From Oxytricha trifallax (lineage: Eukaryota > Ciliophora > Spirotrichea > Sporadotrichida > Oxytrichidae), in assembly GCA_000711775.1 (NCBI GenBank), contig ARYC01001259.1, forward strand, positions 27,026-91,025: a DNA stretch of 64,000 nucleotides. Direction: 5' to 3'. Numbering within the stretch: the first letter of the stretch is position 1; every line of letters starts with the position of its first letter. This document shows positions 46,801-58,388 of the stretch, one piece after another. The position numbers and the translations under genes were made by a program. The notes under the pieces are model-generated. The model saw only the letters and a list, made by a program, of their open reading frames with translations. It made no database searches and was not told the DNA's origin.

Positions 46801-47563
46801 TAGCAATTATGATAGGAAAAGATTATTTGTTATTGTCACTGCCAATAAAAGGCCATGAGAAAACTATTAGCTATAATTATGATATATAAGGGGATGTGTT
46901 ACATAACACTCTTGTGAAGGGCAAGGAATGAGTTAATATGATGCATTTAATTAATATTATAATTCTTAATAAAACTTCATTTAATATCCTCCATCTACAT
47001 TTTTTATAAATGATTAATTATTTTTTTGTATCATTAGAACTATAAGAGTATAGTTATTGATTTGAATTAGATATAGATATGAAAAGTTTTTTAATAAATA
47101 AAAAATTCTTAATAAAATTCTGATTAAAATATTGGATTCATGATCCGATTGACTATGTTCTTATTGTACTTCATGATCCCTTTATCTTCTATAATACTGA
47201 TACTTAATTTAAAATTAGAATATTATCTTTATAATATTAAAAGCTTAACAAGATAAACATAAAGAAATGCTCAAGATGGTATAAACATAGGGATTTATAA
47301 ATAATTTAACTAAAACTTACATTTTATTGTTGTCGTAGCTTGGAGTCAAGCAACTTGGTTTTGGAACCAGGAGTCAGGCTGTTTATATATAATATCCATG
47401 CTTTTAAATGTAAATCATCTAAATTAATCCATTAATTAAAATCTTTCTCATTGAAATTTACACAAACAATTTGAATCCTATAGTAGTCAGGTTCATTAAT
47501 CTAGCTTCTTACGATAAATAAAGATTTATTACTATATGGCATGATTGAGAAAAGAACCCTCAA

Positions 47564-48871
47564 TCATGAGATAATATCTATAAGATTGCTGGAATGATAC
47601 TGATTTACTTTTAAAATTGAAACCGTAGCAATCAATTCCTCTCTATAATATGTATAGATTTTCTTAATTGTTGGTATGAAGTCATTATAGAGAAAATTTT
47701 CTTTGCATTTTTCTATTCGCCCAGCCTCATATTCATTAAAATAATTCTTGACAGGTAATAATTGAAAGATGCTAATACTCTCTGTGAGAAGATGCTCTTT
47801 AATGATGATAGTGAATTCAGTTCTAACAATAAACAACTTTGCTCATAATTATTGGCTTGTTGATATCCTTCTGAAGCTTGTTTATTGATGATGCCAAAAT
47901 ACCAAGCATTGTTCTCTCTGTATCATCGAACATCTGAGTATCGAGGCTGTATTTTAAATTTGGGGAGAGAACTTGGATGATAGTCTAGCACTCCATTGGT
48001 AACTCTTTTATGATATAAAAGACAGTCAAGTGGAGCTTATGATCTGTGATTAGGAGTAATCTCTTAGTTCCTTTTTGATTTGCTTGATCACTATTCACTT
48101 AAACAGTTCAATGATGAGCCATTGTTGATGCTTAAGTTTAGTATCGACACTAACATTGGAGAATTCGTTATCTGAAATAAGACACTTGCTAAGAATTGTT
48201 ACAATTTATACACGCTATTTATTGCTAATATTATTTAACTATATTAATATTAGAAATAAAATAGCTTGTAAAAATTGTAAAATATTTATTTAATTATGGA
48301 AATTGTAACAATTTTTATCAACTAGCTCAGCATCTTAACTAGTTTGAGCTAAAGGCCCTAATCAAGACCTGCAAAATGTTGGATAGCAAAGAGTGATATC
48401 TTGGAAAAGATAGCTAAACTTAATTGGACTATTGAGAACTCTAGTTTGAGGATTGACTTCTAGTAATATTTTTCAATCAGAGCTTACAATTATAAAGTTT
48501 ATTCTCTTTTTTGTAAGTGCGATGTTTCCCTAATCTTTTATCCAAGCACAGCGCAATCTGAGGGGATATCACACAGCCTTGGATGATCTTGAGTGCCTTT
48601 ATAGATTTTTTGAAAGTCATTAGTAATCACACCTAGGGTCCATTTAGACTCAGGACAAAGATCCTTGGCATGAAATTAATTATAATATTTTGAAATCAAC
48701 ATTAGATCTATCACTTTTCGTTGAATCTTCCTTTAATTATGATTGTTAGTCTCTCTTCTCTAGATCTAGTGATAGTTTTTAAGTCTAGGACAGAAAAGAA
48801 TTGGTAGATGATGGCTTAGGTTGATTGCGAGAACCCTCACTATCGTAAATTGAACTTTGAGAGTCACACAT
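47564..48871 (-). CDS. Unrecognised gene with an IES
   Basis: Start MCDSQSSIYDSEGSRNQPK with a Ser/Gln-rich N-terminus. Then, after a 4-bp GATA/GATC tandem insertion near 48714, FHAKDLCPESKWTLGVITND and PRLCDIPSDCAVLGQKIRET, a helical stretch (LQALIEKYYQKSILKLEFSI), and LVKMLSQLIKIV. A 107-bp AT-rich insert (see 48201-48314) follows and the frame resumes exactly as ISDNEFSNVSVDTKLKHQQW. Later pieces read ITDHKLHLTVFYIIKELPME and EFTIIIKEHLLTESISIFQL with one-base frame changes near 48108 and 47838, ending DIIS and TGA. About 400 aa. Probably a macronucleus-destined gene; no family is recognised. Confidence 0.6.
48201..48314. other. IES with 7-bp pointer (ACAATTT)
   Basis: ACAATTT occurs at 48201-48207 and 48308-48314 as a direct repeat. 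The 107 bp from one repeat to the next is almost pure A/T. Removing it while keeping one repeat fuses the flanking minus-strand frames in register (LIKIVTILSKCLISDNEF). This is the classic layout of a spirotrich internal eliminated sequence. Confidence 0.75.
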
Positions 48872-49253
48872 ATTTAAATTGAGAATATGTGATTTTTTAA
48901 TTTAAATCATTAATTTTGAATTAAAGCATTATCATCGAATTTGATAATATAACGAGGAGGAATCAATTGAAATATTGACAAAAATATTTTCCTTAAAAGA
49001 ATCAAAATTACCAATAAAAAGTATAATTAATCACAGAAAAAAGATAATTATCAGAGAAAATTACACCAAAATTTTGAATATTTTTGCAGGAAAAAATCAC
49101 AGTAGTCCCAATTTTTTTTCTAAAAATGTAAAAAAAATAATTAAGATTTTTCCATATTTATAAGAATCGTTTCACAAGAAGTTGCTGTTTTTACTTATTG
49201 TTAAGATGATTAATTATTATTTATTTTTCTAATGGCTAAAGGAAATATATAAT

Positions 49254-49420
49254 ATGGACACAATTTCTGAGAAAAGGTCAAACAACTAATCTCAGATAAG
49301 TCACAGTCAATTTTAGAAAGGCATTTTTAACATCACACCTTGCGAGCTGGGGTCGAAGATTAAATCCAAAGTTGACATCTACACCTATCTAACTGAGATT
49401 TATAAGATTTAATGCTCTTG
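49254..49420 (+). CDS. Short upstream frame, 55 codons
   Basis: ATG to TGA: MDTISEKRSNNQSQISHSQF to TYLTEIYKIQCS. It is in the same frame as the next gene, with TGA at 49419, 49509 and 49533 between. It is either a separate piece or the true N-terminus of the downstream gene if these TGAs are sense or secondary mutations. Confidence 0.4.
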
Positions 49421-49535
49421 ACATATATAGTGTGATACTATATTCCACCGGTCGAAGGCATCAACAAAGTATATCTCCGTTTAATATTTATAGTAGGTTA
49501 AAGAGTTCTGAAAATGGAATATATCAGAATAATGA

Positions 49536-50084
49536 ATGCCTCAAAGTACTATGAATAATCAATAAGACAGCTGTATTTGCAAGTGTGTGACGACCAATAA
49601 TTTAACATATATACCTTCTTTATATGTCAGGGAAGTCCGAGCCTATTGGCAGACAATACTTCTTCAATATTCTTAATACAATATAGCTCAGCTCAAGTAT
49701 CTCTCACACATCATCAACAAGTCAAGGGTCAGTAGGAAAGTGGTTTTGGGCAAGTGTAAAAAAATGACTTCATAATACTCATCTCTGACAACTGGTTCTC
49801 TCAGTTTACTAGCAACCATTCATCTCAAGTATCTTACCCTTCTTTAAACTATCTAAAATTTAGAAAAATCGGGGGATTATAATGCAATTCTTGAAAGCTT
49901 TGACGTAATTAATGAAGGCTAGAAAGCCCAAGTAGTCGCCTCCAAAAGTTTTATCCCTTAAATGATTCAGGGAAATAGAGCAGGCTTTCATCAGCTATCA
50001 AAGTAATCAGGACAAGTGAGGGAACACTCATCCTGGAAACAAACACCGCTATGTCTGAATCTTAATCCAACACTGGCAAGATGA
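49536..50084 (+). CDS. Unrecognised helical protein, 182 aa
   Basis: ATG at 49536 (MPQSTMNNQQDSCICKC) to TGA at 50082-50084, with no other TGA in 183 codons. Middle REVRAYWQTILLQYSQYNIA and LKYLSHIINKSRVSRKVVLG; later LEKSGDYNAILESFDVINEG. About twelve Gln are TAA/TAG. It converges with the transposase fragment at 50173. No family assigned. An alternative plus frame is also open for about 115 codons, so the frame choice rests on the longer span and protein-like composition. Confidence 0.5.
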
Positions 50085-50172
50085 ATTATAGTGCGATGAG
50101 ATATAATGTATTTAAGCTTAAGACCCGTAATTAATATTAACCTTACAAATTAAACTTTTCCAACTTTTTATT

Positions 50173-50700
50173 TCAAATATCTCTTACTGACTCATCTTCA
50201 AATCTGTAGAATGCTTATTTAAGAACTCTTTTAGCATCAAACTTCTAATCTTATCTCATTATCTTCATTTTCATTCTCTTGATCTAGTTCTTAAGTATTG
50301 AGTAATAATTTTCTACAGAATTTACTATGGTGATTATGGTGGAGTAAAATTAGAGAAATATCTAGTTCTTAAGTAAAACTTTAATTTTGTTACTGTGGTG
50401 TACTCTAAACTTGTCAAGAATTAAAGCAAGTTTAGTTTCAGGTTTTTTATTCGCGCAGCCCAACAATAAAATTGAATAACTTCTCAATTTAGTTGATCTT
50501 TCATAGCTATAGTAAAGTTCAAATCCTTTCGAAGACACTCCTACTACTATCGCTATATTCTTTGTAAATTGTAATTTTTCTTTGACAACACTGTTTTGGC
50601 TCTGATTGCTGAACTTTTGCTTGAGATTAGTCAAGTTAGTAAGTATTTATCTAAAATAGCTTATTTTTGGGTGAAATCATTTAGTAAATCAACTTTGTAC
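50173..50700 (-). pseudogene. IS630/Tc1-like transposase, C-terminal part
   Basis: A frame from near 50634 to a TGA at 50173-50175 reads KNIAIVVGVSSKGFELYYSY, then LALILDKFRVHHSNKIKVLL (second catalytic Asp; DK where DN is usual) and IVNSVENYYSILKNQIKRMK (catalytic Glu; SVE where PIE is usual). A possible upstream exon (MYKVDLLNDFTQKQAIL, from 50700) joins with a one-base shift. The first Asp and the DNA-binding domain are absent. A third transposase lineage in the window, distinct from the TBE and 10.4-kb-element enzymes. Confidence 0.78.
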
Positions 50701-50728
50701 ATTTCTTTTTAATTTATTTATAATATTA

Positions 50729-50768
50729 GGTACTCTACCGCATTTAGGCTGTTTTGCGGTAGAGTGCC
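50729..50768. repeat. 40-bp palindrome, copy 2
   Basis: GGTACTCTACCGCA and TGCGGTAGAGTGCC-type arms with a 12-13-base loop. The reverse complement is nearly identical to the palindrome at 91-129, including the loop. It lies just upstream of the transposase fragment. Confidence 0.85.
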
Positions 50769-50778
50769 ATATTATTTT

Positions 50779-51040
50779 AATTTAAAAATATTTAATTTCA
50801 AATACTATGAACAAATATGAATTGTAGTTTTATTAAAATGTAATATAGAAATTGAAATAATATATTTTTAAATTAGAATCATTAAAATTAAGTATATATA
50901 AAAAATCATATTGTTAAGTCTTGATGCTAGGTATTGCAACATTTGAAAATTATTCCTCACTTTTATTAAAAACTAATTTCTATATTACATTTTAATAAAA
51001 CTACATTTCATAGTATTTAAAATTAAATATTTTTAAATTA
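50779..51040. repeat. Inverted repeat, ~65-75-bp arms
   Basis: 50779-50853 pairs with 50975-51040 (shared TTTTATTAAAATGTAATATAG and its complement) with a few differences. AT-rich, non-coding. Confidence 0.8.
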
Positions 51041-51045
51041 ATGTT

Positions 51046-51236
51046 CTTAGCAATTATTCATAATATTGACAAATAAATATTATCAACTATGTTTGAGTTA
51101 AATTAAAATATTTAAAATAAATTATATATTTTATTTCTAATATATAAGTAATATTGACTTTTAAAATGCTATATTAATTTAATTAAAACATAGTTGATTA
51201 AATTTATTTGACAATATTATGAATAATTGCTAAAAT
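51046..51236. repeat. Inverted repeat, ~60-bp arms
   Basis: 51046-51112 pairs with 51174-51236 (TTAGCAATTATTCATAATAT and its complement). It directly follows the previous hairpin, giving two adjacent fold-backs. Confidence 0.8.
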
Positions 51237-51699
51237 CATTAATTATAGAGAATTGTATTTTTATACAAAATTATAAATTCTTGTCAAATTTATAGTGATA
51301 TTTAAATTCAAAAATGAATTTTTATAAGAGCACAGCTCGAAACAAGTGGTCACACACCCCATTTTTATTAACAACTCTTATTATTCAGCATAAGAATATA
51401 TATCAGAATATAAAATAAAAAGCATACATAATGCTTTACCATAACTATTTTTTCATTAAAATAAATAGAAATTAAGAAAAGCAAAGTGATACTGACAGAA
51501 AATCAGAATATATATATAAATAAAACATGCATTAAATGGAGGTTTTAACATAAAAAGGAGAAGGAAGTAATGAAAATAATAAAAAATATAGTTAATTAAT
51601 AACTAATAAATAAGTAAGCGAATAAAAATGTTTTCAAAATTTTTCTGTTAATTTTATTTATAAAATGTCGTTAGTCAAGATGTTAAGAATGATAGATTG

Positions 51700-51830
51700 A
51701 GACCTTGGGGATAAAAAATTTAATTTGAAATGTAATATTTTATGGGAGGTACTGGGGGGGAACTTCTAAGAAGAGGGGTACTACCAACAAAGAGGGTACA
51801 GGAGGTCGGGTGTCTGTCAGTACAATCAGG
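51700..51830. repeat. Degenerate single arm of the 8.6-kb fold-back family
   Basis: AAAAATTTAATTTGAAATG, then a G-rich tract with GGGAGGTACTGGGGGGG and AAGAAGAGGGGTAC, matches the order of motifs in 9945-10080 (AAAAAATTTCATATGAAATG, G-rich tract, AGAAGAGGGATACGG). No opposing arm was found nearby. Confidence 0.65.
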
Positions 51831-51837
51831 TTATTAT

Positions 51838-52375
51838 CATTTTTAAGATTTTGTTTAATAAAAAGAACCGTATATGAAATTATTTGAATTAAATTAGTTA
51901 GTTCTTAGCATTGAAATTAATTCTGGAGATAAGAAATCAATCCAGTTAGATAATTCAACATATTAAGTATTTCGGAACTGTGTCTCAAACCGGTTTGTCA
52001 GAAAATTGCTGGTGTGCACATCGGTCTTATGATTGTACTCTGTTAGGGTTTTTCAGTAGATTTTCCATCTAATATCCTAACAAATGGAGTCTTAATGGGA
52101 ATAATGCGGTTTGTCACAGCTCTTTGCATAATCATTGATCACCTATTTATCTTGTTCAATAGTAATGAGATCATTCAATTTAAACACGACTTAAAATGAT
52201 AAACGGTCGACTGTTTTTATTGGCGTGATCCTATACCTTGTCTGACATAGTCTGAGGAGGTTTTCAGATCCGTAACTTATTTCGTTGAAACAGAGTGCTT
52301 TGACGGTTTCGAAAACCCTGTTATCTGAATTATTAGAGAATATGCTCACAACTTACAAGTAGGTCTTATTTGAAT
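51838..52375 (-). pseudogene. Unrecognised coding-like region with one in-frame TGA
   Basis: The minus strand reads KTYLQVVSIFSNNSDNRVFE, CFNEISYGSENLLRLCQTRY, VVFKLNDLITIEQDKQVIND in one frame for over 100 codons to a TGA at 52053-52055. The same frame continues as KTLTEYNHKTDVHTSNFLTN to a second TGA at 51838. The interior is well balanced in composition. No family recognised. Either a 3'-terminal extension beyond a real stop or a mutated codon. Confidence 0.45.
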
Positions 52376-52663
52376 TTAATCAATAATTATAAATTTTAAG
52401 ATTTTCTAAATAAAAAGTACCTTATAAGAAATTATTTGAATTTACCAGGTTATCAAGAATTTTAAGTTTTTGCTTAATATTAATAAAATACATATAAAAA
52501 TATGTTAATTAAAGAAATTCAATTATAAGGACTAGCAAATTAAATAGTAACTGTCAAGCATTTAGTATTTATGGAATTTAAATTTGATTTATAGTGTTTT
52601 TTTATTAATATAAAAGTAAATAATTTTAAATATTAAATTAAGAATGGAAGAAGGTGTATCACA

Positions 52664-53747
52664 ATGAGTAATATAATATATTCTATTAAGAGTATTTTAA
52701 GTCACCCTTGGAAGCAGACCAAGCCATCATGGTATACACATCGTTGTGAAGCTCAAAATTTTATATTACGATATCAAGTCCTGTAGACACATGCAATTTA
52801 TGGAGATATCAAGGGGTTTCAAATCACTATCAAGAATTTTATTTGCGTTTGGTTGACACCATACCCTGAAAAGTTTAAGAATTTTATGCAACTGGCATCA
52901 TATTAACTTTCTACTAATAAACATCAAGTTACAAACTGGAATATATATGATGATCCAATGACAGTTCCATATATGTAAGTAATCATGAGGAATTTTAGTA
53001 TTTAATTGAAATTATTATCATTCATATTTTTTCAATAATAATTTAACACTAATCGGTTTTAGTTCATGGATTGAAAAACTTATTATTGAAGTAGAAATCC
53101 CTCCTAATAAACTAAAGATTGATTATGATGATGGAGCCTGAGCAGTTTTGCTGAAATAATAGAGTGTTTTTTATGGAACAAGTTCAATTTCAAAAGTTCA
53201 TAATCAAAGATGTAGCAGGTAGTTTGAATGATGAGAGGAATGGGATGATGTTGAAAAAGTGGCTCACAAACTTTAAATCAATAACCTCCCTAATGACAAC
53301 AAGGAATGGAGAAGTCATCTGAGTCAAGCCTAGAAGTGCGCTAACTCAGCCAACTAAGCATTAAATTAGATGTTAGAACTAAGCTTGAGAAACTTTCTGA
53401 TTGAGTAAGCAAGGCACTTAAAATAATTGGCAAAGTAGGGCATTTTATTGATAATCTTCCTATAGATGATTGGAGAATACAAAGCTTACTCTGAACACAT
53501 ATAATACATTTAAACTGCCTTCCCTACTGTTACTAAGAATGTTTGAGTTATTGAGACTGAACTCAGTGAAATCAACAAAAGACTATCTATGTTGAGAGAA
53601 AGATTGTTGATTCAAACAAATCATTCAGTGAAAACACTCCCCTTCAAAATATTTAGAAGACTATTTCCCACAGTAAAATCCGATAATAAATCAATCGATA
53701 TGAATTTGTGTCGTCTTTAACACTCTTTTGTCATTAAATATTAATGA
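52664..53747 (+). CDS. Intron-containing gene, unrecognised
   Basis: Exon 1 (52664-52974) starts MSNIIYSIKSILSHPWKQTK and includes GDIKGFQITIKNFICVWLTP. An 88-nt GTAAGT...TTTTAG intron (52975-53062) joins it to ISWIEKLIIEVEIPPNKLKI, ending DDGA and TGA at 53139-53141 (about 129 aa). The same frame then continues coding-like through TGA at 53229, 53232 and 53544, with EEWDDVEKVAHKLQINNLPN and ELSEINKRLSMLRERLLIQT, to TGA at 53745. I annotate the whole span because the downstream frame is coherent, but the parsimonious product is the short one. No family is recognised. Confidence 0.55.
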
Positions 53748-54089
53748 GAGAACGTAGCAATAAAATTACACAAAAAAAACATTTCCAAAAATGGCTCTTA
53801 AAAAGACTAATACTACTTCGAGACTTGAACAAAAATCTATTTAAATTGAGGGCAAAGCATTTTATGATATTTATAAAATAAAATTATATTGTTATAAGTA
53901 AAATTATATAAGCATTTTATAATTGGCAAATACTATTAAATATAATATTCCTTATTTAAATTTTATTATTTTACCTATTTTTTATGCATTTTATTAATAA
54001 TAAATACCGAATTCTAAATTATTTGAATTTATAAAGTTATTTTCAATTTTAAGATTTCGCTTAATAAAAAGAAAATTATTCGAAATTAT

Positions 54090-54697
54090 TTAAATTGTTA
54101 TTAATTCTACCTCATCTAAGATTGTTGGTTGTATCATCATTTCTAAATCCGCAGCTTTTATCAGTCGCTGCTTCATGTACATTGTAAACTCAATCACATT
54201 GAATGGAAAACTCTCATCATATTTTTGTATCTTGTTCGTCAATTCTGCCATTAGCATCCTGTTTTCAAATGACTTCCTATCCAGTTCACCCATAAATTCG
54301 AATGGCAGTTTATTTGATATTGATAAAATTTGGTAGTTCATGAATCTAACGAATGGGTCTTTGTATTTGAGGTTCACTGGGTACCCCTTGCACTCGAAGA
54401 ATCTATTTAGGTCGTCTGTCTTTCCCCTGAATAAAAGATGTCTCGCTTGATCTCATCCAAAAATACCAACAATGGCTTTGATTGTAACTTGCTCGAGTAA
54501 ATACAGAATGTGCGATTGAGTAATATTAAGTCCTCCGTGAGAAAGTTCTTCTTAGCGATTTTAGACTTTCCCATATTAGTGTATCCAAACAGCCAAATGA
54601 CGTTTAACTTATCTGAGAATTTTCTAAAGATGATTCTGTATAGCTTATTAACTGCATCATAGCACAACATATCCTCCAAAAAATTAGCATTGAGCAT
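54090..54697 (-). pseudogene. Superfamily-3 helicase domain, frameshifted
   Basis: Two overlapping minus-strand frames meet at a one-base shift near 54425. The first holds a Walker A (LFGYTNMGKSK) and a Walker B (LLVFLDEIK) with the short spacing typical of SF3 helicases found in Rep-type proteins of small DNA viruses and related plasmids or transposons. The second continues the domain. All six or seven Gln codons in the 190 codons are CAA/CAG and none TAA/TAG, unlike neighbouring genes, which suggests late acquisition from a standard-code source. Only the domain remnant is described; it is broken and not expected to be active. Confidence 0.65.
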
Positions 54698-54699
54698 AG

Positions 54700-55446
54700 T
54701 TAGATGTGGAGACTCGGTAATAAATTGTTGAAGGAAAGGGGTTAGTCATAGAAATTCGGTTTACTAGGTATGGCTTAGAAATAAACTTTGATTCGAGACT
54801 TTTGTAGGCATTAGAGTGTTGTGATTTTTTACGATTTATTTACAGACAACATCACGTTCTGGTACATCTCATAGATGTCATCACCACTATTTACTTGCTA
54901 AATTTTAATAAGCGGCTTGAATGTACCTGTGACTTCTTGGGATTTTGTTGAAGTTTGCAATCTAAAATCTAGATAGGACTTTTGCAAAAGAAAGGAAAGC
55001 TTAGAAATGTTCAACGTCCCCATATTAAAAAACAAGTTTATCATTGTAAGTATAAATATTCCTGGTTTTTTCTTTCCGACGACTTAGCAGGACAACTATA
55101 GATCTTTCAACGCCTTGTAACCTAGGTAATCAGTGTGCTGAAGTAGATTTCACATAGTCCAAGCACATCTGGTTTTATATGAATCGTAAGGAATTATCTG
55201 CAATTCATTAAATTAAAAGAGCATGGCTAAATCTCGTAGTCTTCCCGGAGATTGCAGCAGCACTAGTGTAGATCTGTTTTTTTTCATGGGTCTAAATTTA
55301 CAACACATAAAAATGACGCTCGTTGGGTTTGTCATCCATCTTCTAATTTTTCTATTCCATAATTATTGTAAGTGATTCTTGACTCTCTTTGATCAAGATC
55401 ACATATATCATCTAAATGCTTTGCCACTCATTTCAACATTCATTTT
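54700..55446 (-). other. Coding-like remnant upstream of the SF3 helicase
   Basis: Several short open minus-strand frames of balanced composition precede the helicase domain, with frame changes and TGAs. It probably belongs to the same decayed gene. I cannot assign domains. Confidence 0.4.
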
Positions 55447-55449
55447 GTT

Positions 55450-56435
55450 TTTTATAATAATAAATAATTAACAATAAATTACTTATTATCCATTCTTACA
55501 ATTAAGTTTTTTAAGAAAACTAATTCTTAAGAACTGTACTATGTACAATCTGTACTATTTTTAAAGTACGACTTTATATTCTTAAGAAGTTTAAAAAACA
55601 TCAACTAGTTCAATGTACAATATGTACAAATTGGTCATAATTATCTCAATATTAAAATTTTGTAATTAAAAGTGTACTAAATCAGTTTGTATTTAAATTA
55701 TTTCTACTAAGTCGCAGTAAGATTAATATAATGATAGTATATTATCTTTTTCTTGAAATTTCTTAATATTATATATTTTAGCAATTTAGAATTTTTTATT
55801 ATAAATGAATTTGCAAAGTATAAAATTAATTAATTCTAATCCCATTAAAATTAGTTTTTTAAAGGTTGGCATGTAATCTAAACTTAATGCTTATTTTAAA
55901 TAAAATATGAAATTTATCGATATATTTCATCATCAACCAAGACTATAGATTAAAGGTAAACTATAAAATATAATTCTAAAAATTCAATCATCAACTTTCT
56001 CATTAAGAGTTAGTCTTTGATCATCTCGAATAAGCAGAATGATTGATTGATGAATTTATAATGAATCATTAATTTTAAAAGAAATGAAAAATATCAATTT
56101 TAACATAAAAGATTAATATTACTTCTACAATAATGATTAAAAAGTAATTGATACTGATAATTAGAGAGAATTATTTCTAATTAAAATTTTATATATATAT
56201 ATATAATTAGGGTTTATAATGAATCAAACCTGTAATTAAAAGCTACTAATTTTAATATTTTCCTATTTATTTAGTCTCCTAGCATTATATTTTCAATTTC
56301 AAAAAGTACCTTATACAGAAATGTTTCGAATGCTCTCGAGAACAACCATGAATAATTCAATGATTTTTAGTAAAAAGAATAAATAAATTAAACTATTAAT
56401 AATAATAATTATATTAATAATATTAATGATAAGAT
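55450..56435. other. AT-rich stretch without a recognised gene
   Basis: AT-rich. Contains a small exact inverted pair of TTCTTAAGAA-type motifs near 55520-55590 and a short (TA)n at 56190-56200. No gene seen. Confidence 0.45.
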
Positions 56436-56439
56436 TTCA

Positions 56440-57316
56440 TTTAGGTCTCTGGGGACTCCCGATTGATTATATATGATTATATAAAAGGGTCAAGCCCTTT
56501 TATTAATTAGAGTACTATTTAATGGTTAAGCACTAATTCATGCTTCGCTGTTGATTCTGCTTCACTTTCTCTTCTTTTTGGAGATGATTCTGGTCTTAAC
56601 ATTCTTTATATTTATGGTTCTGCTAGTTGACTTTTGAAAGATAATACTAGTGTCTTCCTAAACTAATGAGTCTGTAATGACGGTCTGGTATTTCTTAACC
56701 TATTTAGTGTCTATAGATAATGCTACAAATATTATTTGGGTAGTTTCAGTTGCCTATTTTTGAATCATCTGAGTTGGATCTACTGTTTGAGTTTAGCATT
56801 TGTTATTAATTATTATTATCTTAATTCTCAAATATTATATTAATGAAATTTCTTTCTTATTTTCAATTTCTGATGTGGATTTAATCAGGTTGTCGACTTC
56901 ACTCTAATTTCTGTTGAGGAATGGTCCTTCTTCTGATGGTTTTTACCAATAAAATGGTATCCCTTATATAGCAATTGATTAGTCATTAATGAGTTCATTC
57001 TGTGACTGGAGCGATTGCGTACTTATTTGTGAACAAATATTCATCCTCTATGATGATTATTGTATTGTAGAGTTAGAGTTAGGTGCATTATAAGTTTAGT
57101 CAAAAATGTTATTGTTAGTAACTAGGTACTCTGTTCTCTTTCCTTATTTAGTACTAGGGGTGCTTTTACTCCGATTTGTTCTGTTTTTTACTATTTAATA
57201 GTGGAGTGATTGGGGAAGAGGGAACTTTGAAATATGGGGTTTTGTTGGGCTCGTCTCTGGGTTTTATGACAGCCTATTAATTATGAAATGCTAAAATTAT
57301 GGTTGAAGATGTCTTT
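56440..57316 (-). other. Coding-like continuation downstream of the Gln-rich gene
   Basis: After the TGA at 57317 the minus strand stays open in a shifted frame (HKTQRRAQQNPIFQSSLFPN, GVKAPLVLNKEREQSTQLLT) with Gln/Ser-rich composition to about 57040. It may be the rest of the same gene after a frameshift or small IES. Further left it becomes unclear. Confidence 0.35.
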
Positions 57317-57946
57317 TCAGAGCATACTTTGTTGTTTTTATAGTGTTTATTAAATAGGCTTACCCATTAAGTCATATGCTTGCCAAACTGTGTTGGTATC
57401 TTTGAAAAGTTATACCGTTTGCTTTGTGTTTTCATAAATTATTATGAGAATAAACTTTGAGACTTGGCCTGCTAAATATTTAGTTATTAAATAGGTAGTT
57501 GCCCTTAAAAATTTTTAACATTAAAATTTTTATTCTTAGGCAGTCTATTAGATAGGGGGTTGGTTGAAGAGACTAAAGTTAGTCTAAAAAATATTTTTGA
57601 AGCCTTGTTGTTGTGGTTGGCAGAGTGGAAGGGTGTTAGTGTGGGTCTATTACTTGTTTCTCTCCTTTTTCTTTTGTTCATGCTTAATTTTTCTTTAGAC
57701 TTTTTCAATAAATCTATTTAATGTCGTATTAGGTTCATCTAACGAACAGGATAGTAGGTTGATCTCTTAGATATTAAGTTCAATATTCAAGAGTCCCATA
57801 GTTGCAAAATCAACTAGCTTCTACTGTTGCTCTCTATTAGCAAAAGATAGTAAATCTTCTTCGTCTTGTTCTTGACTTTCTCCATCAAATGAGGTGAAGA
57901 GTGGAGAGTAGAAGTTTTAAATTGCCTTGTAAGGGTCTAGCAACAT
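57317..57946 (-). CDS. Gln-rich protein, 209 aa
   Basis: ATG at 57946 (MLLDPYKAIQNFYSPLFTSF) to TGA at 57317-57319, uninterrupted with UAA/UAG as Gln. An acidic patch (DGESQEQDEEDLL) is followed by a helical region (GLLNIELNIQEINLLSCSLD), a Lys-rich helix (KIKHEQKKKERNK), a Gln/Phe/Asn-rich linker (QPQQQGFKNIFQTNFSLFNQ) and a C-terminal part (FILIIIYENTKQTVQLFKD). More than fifteen Gln are TAA/TAG. The F-rich Gln/Asn linker faintly recalls nucleoporins, but there are no FG repeats. A macronucleus-destined gene is likely. Confidence 0.65.
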
Positions 57947-58388
57947 TATTTGTCAGCGTTCTGACCTCAGAGAAAGTGTAATTACAATTTAATGTTTTAT
58001 AATTAAACAAATAAATTTTAGAATAATTAGAGATGAAGATTAGAAAGTTACCAAAATAAAGTATATAATTAATTTAATTTATATAATTTTTTATGATTTT
58101 TATACTTTTATTAAATATTTATCTTTTGATTTTAACAAATTGTTTAAAATCTTTTATTGGTGGGGTTTTATTTTAATTGATAATTTTAAAATAATTTAAT
58201 AATCATAAATCCAAATAATTTTAATTAATGAATGACGCTCTATACAGCTGTAAATGCAAGCTTAATTTGATTAATTTTCACAATTTATAACTAAAACTTA
58301 AATTTTAAACTTAAAAATAAAACAAATCAGCATTTTCTTCAAACTTTTCTCGCTACAGTATTCATATTAAGGACTTAATTTCTCAGTT

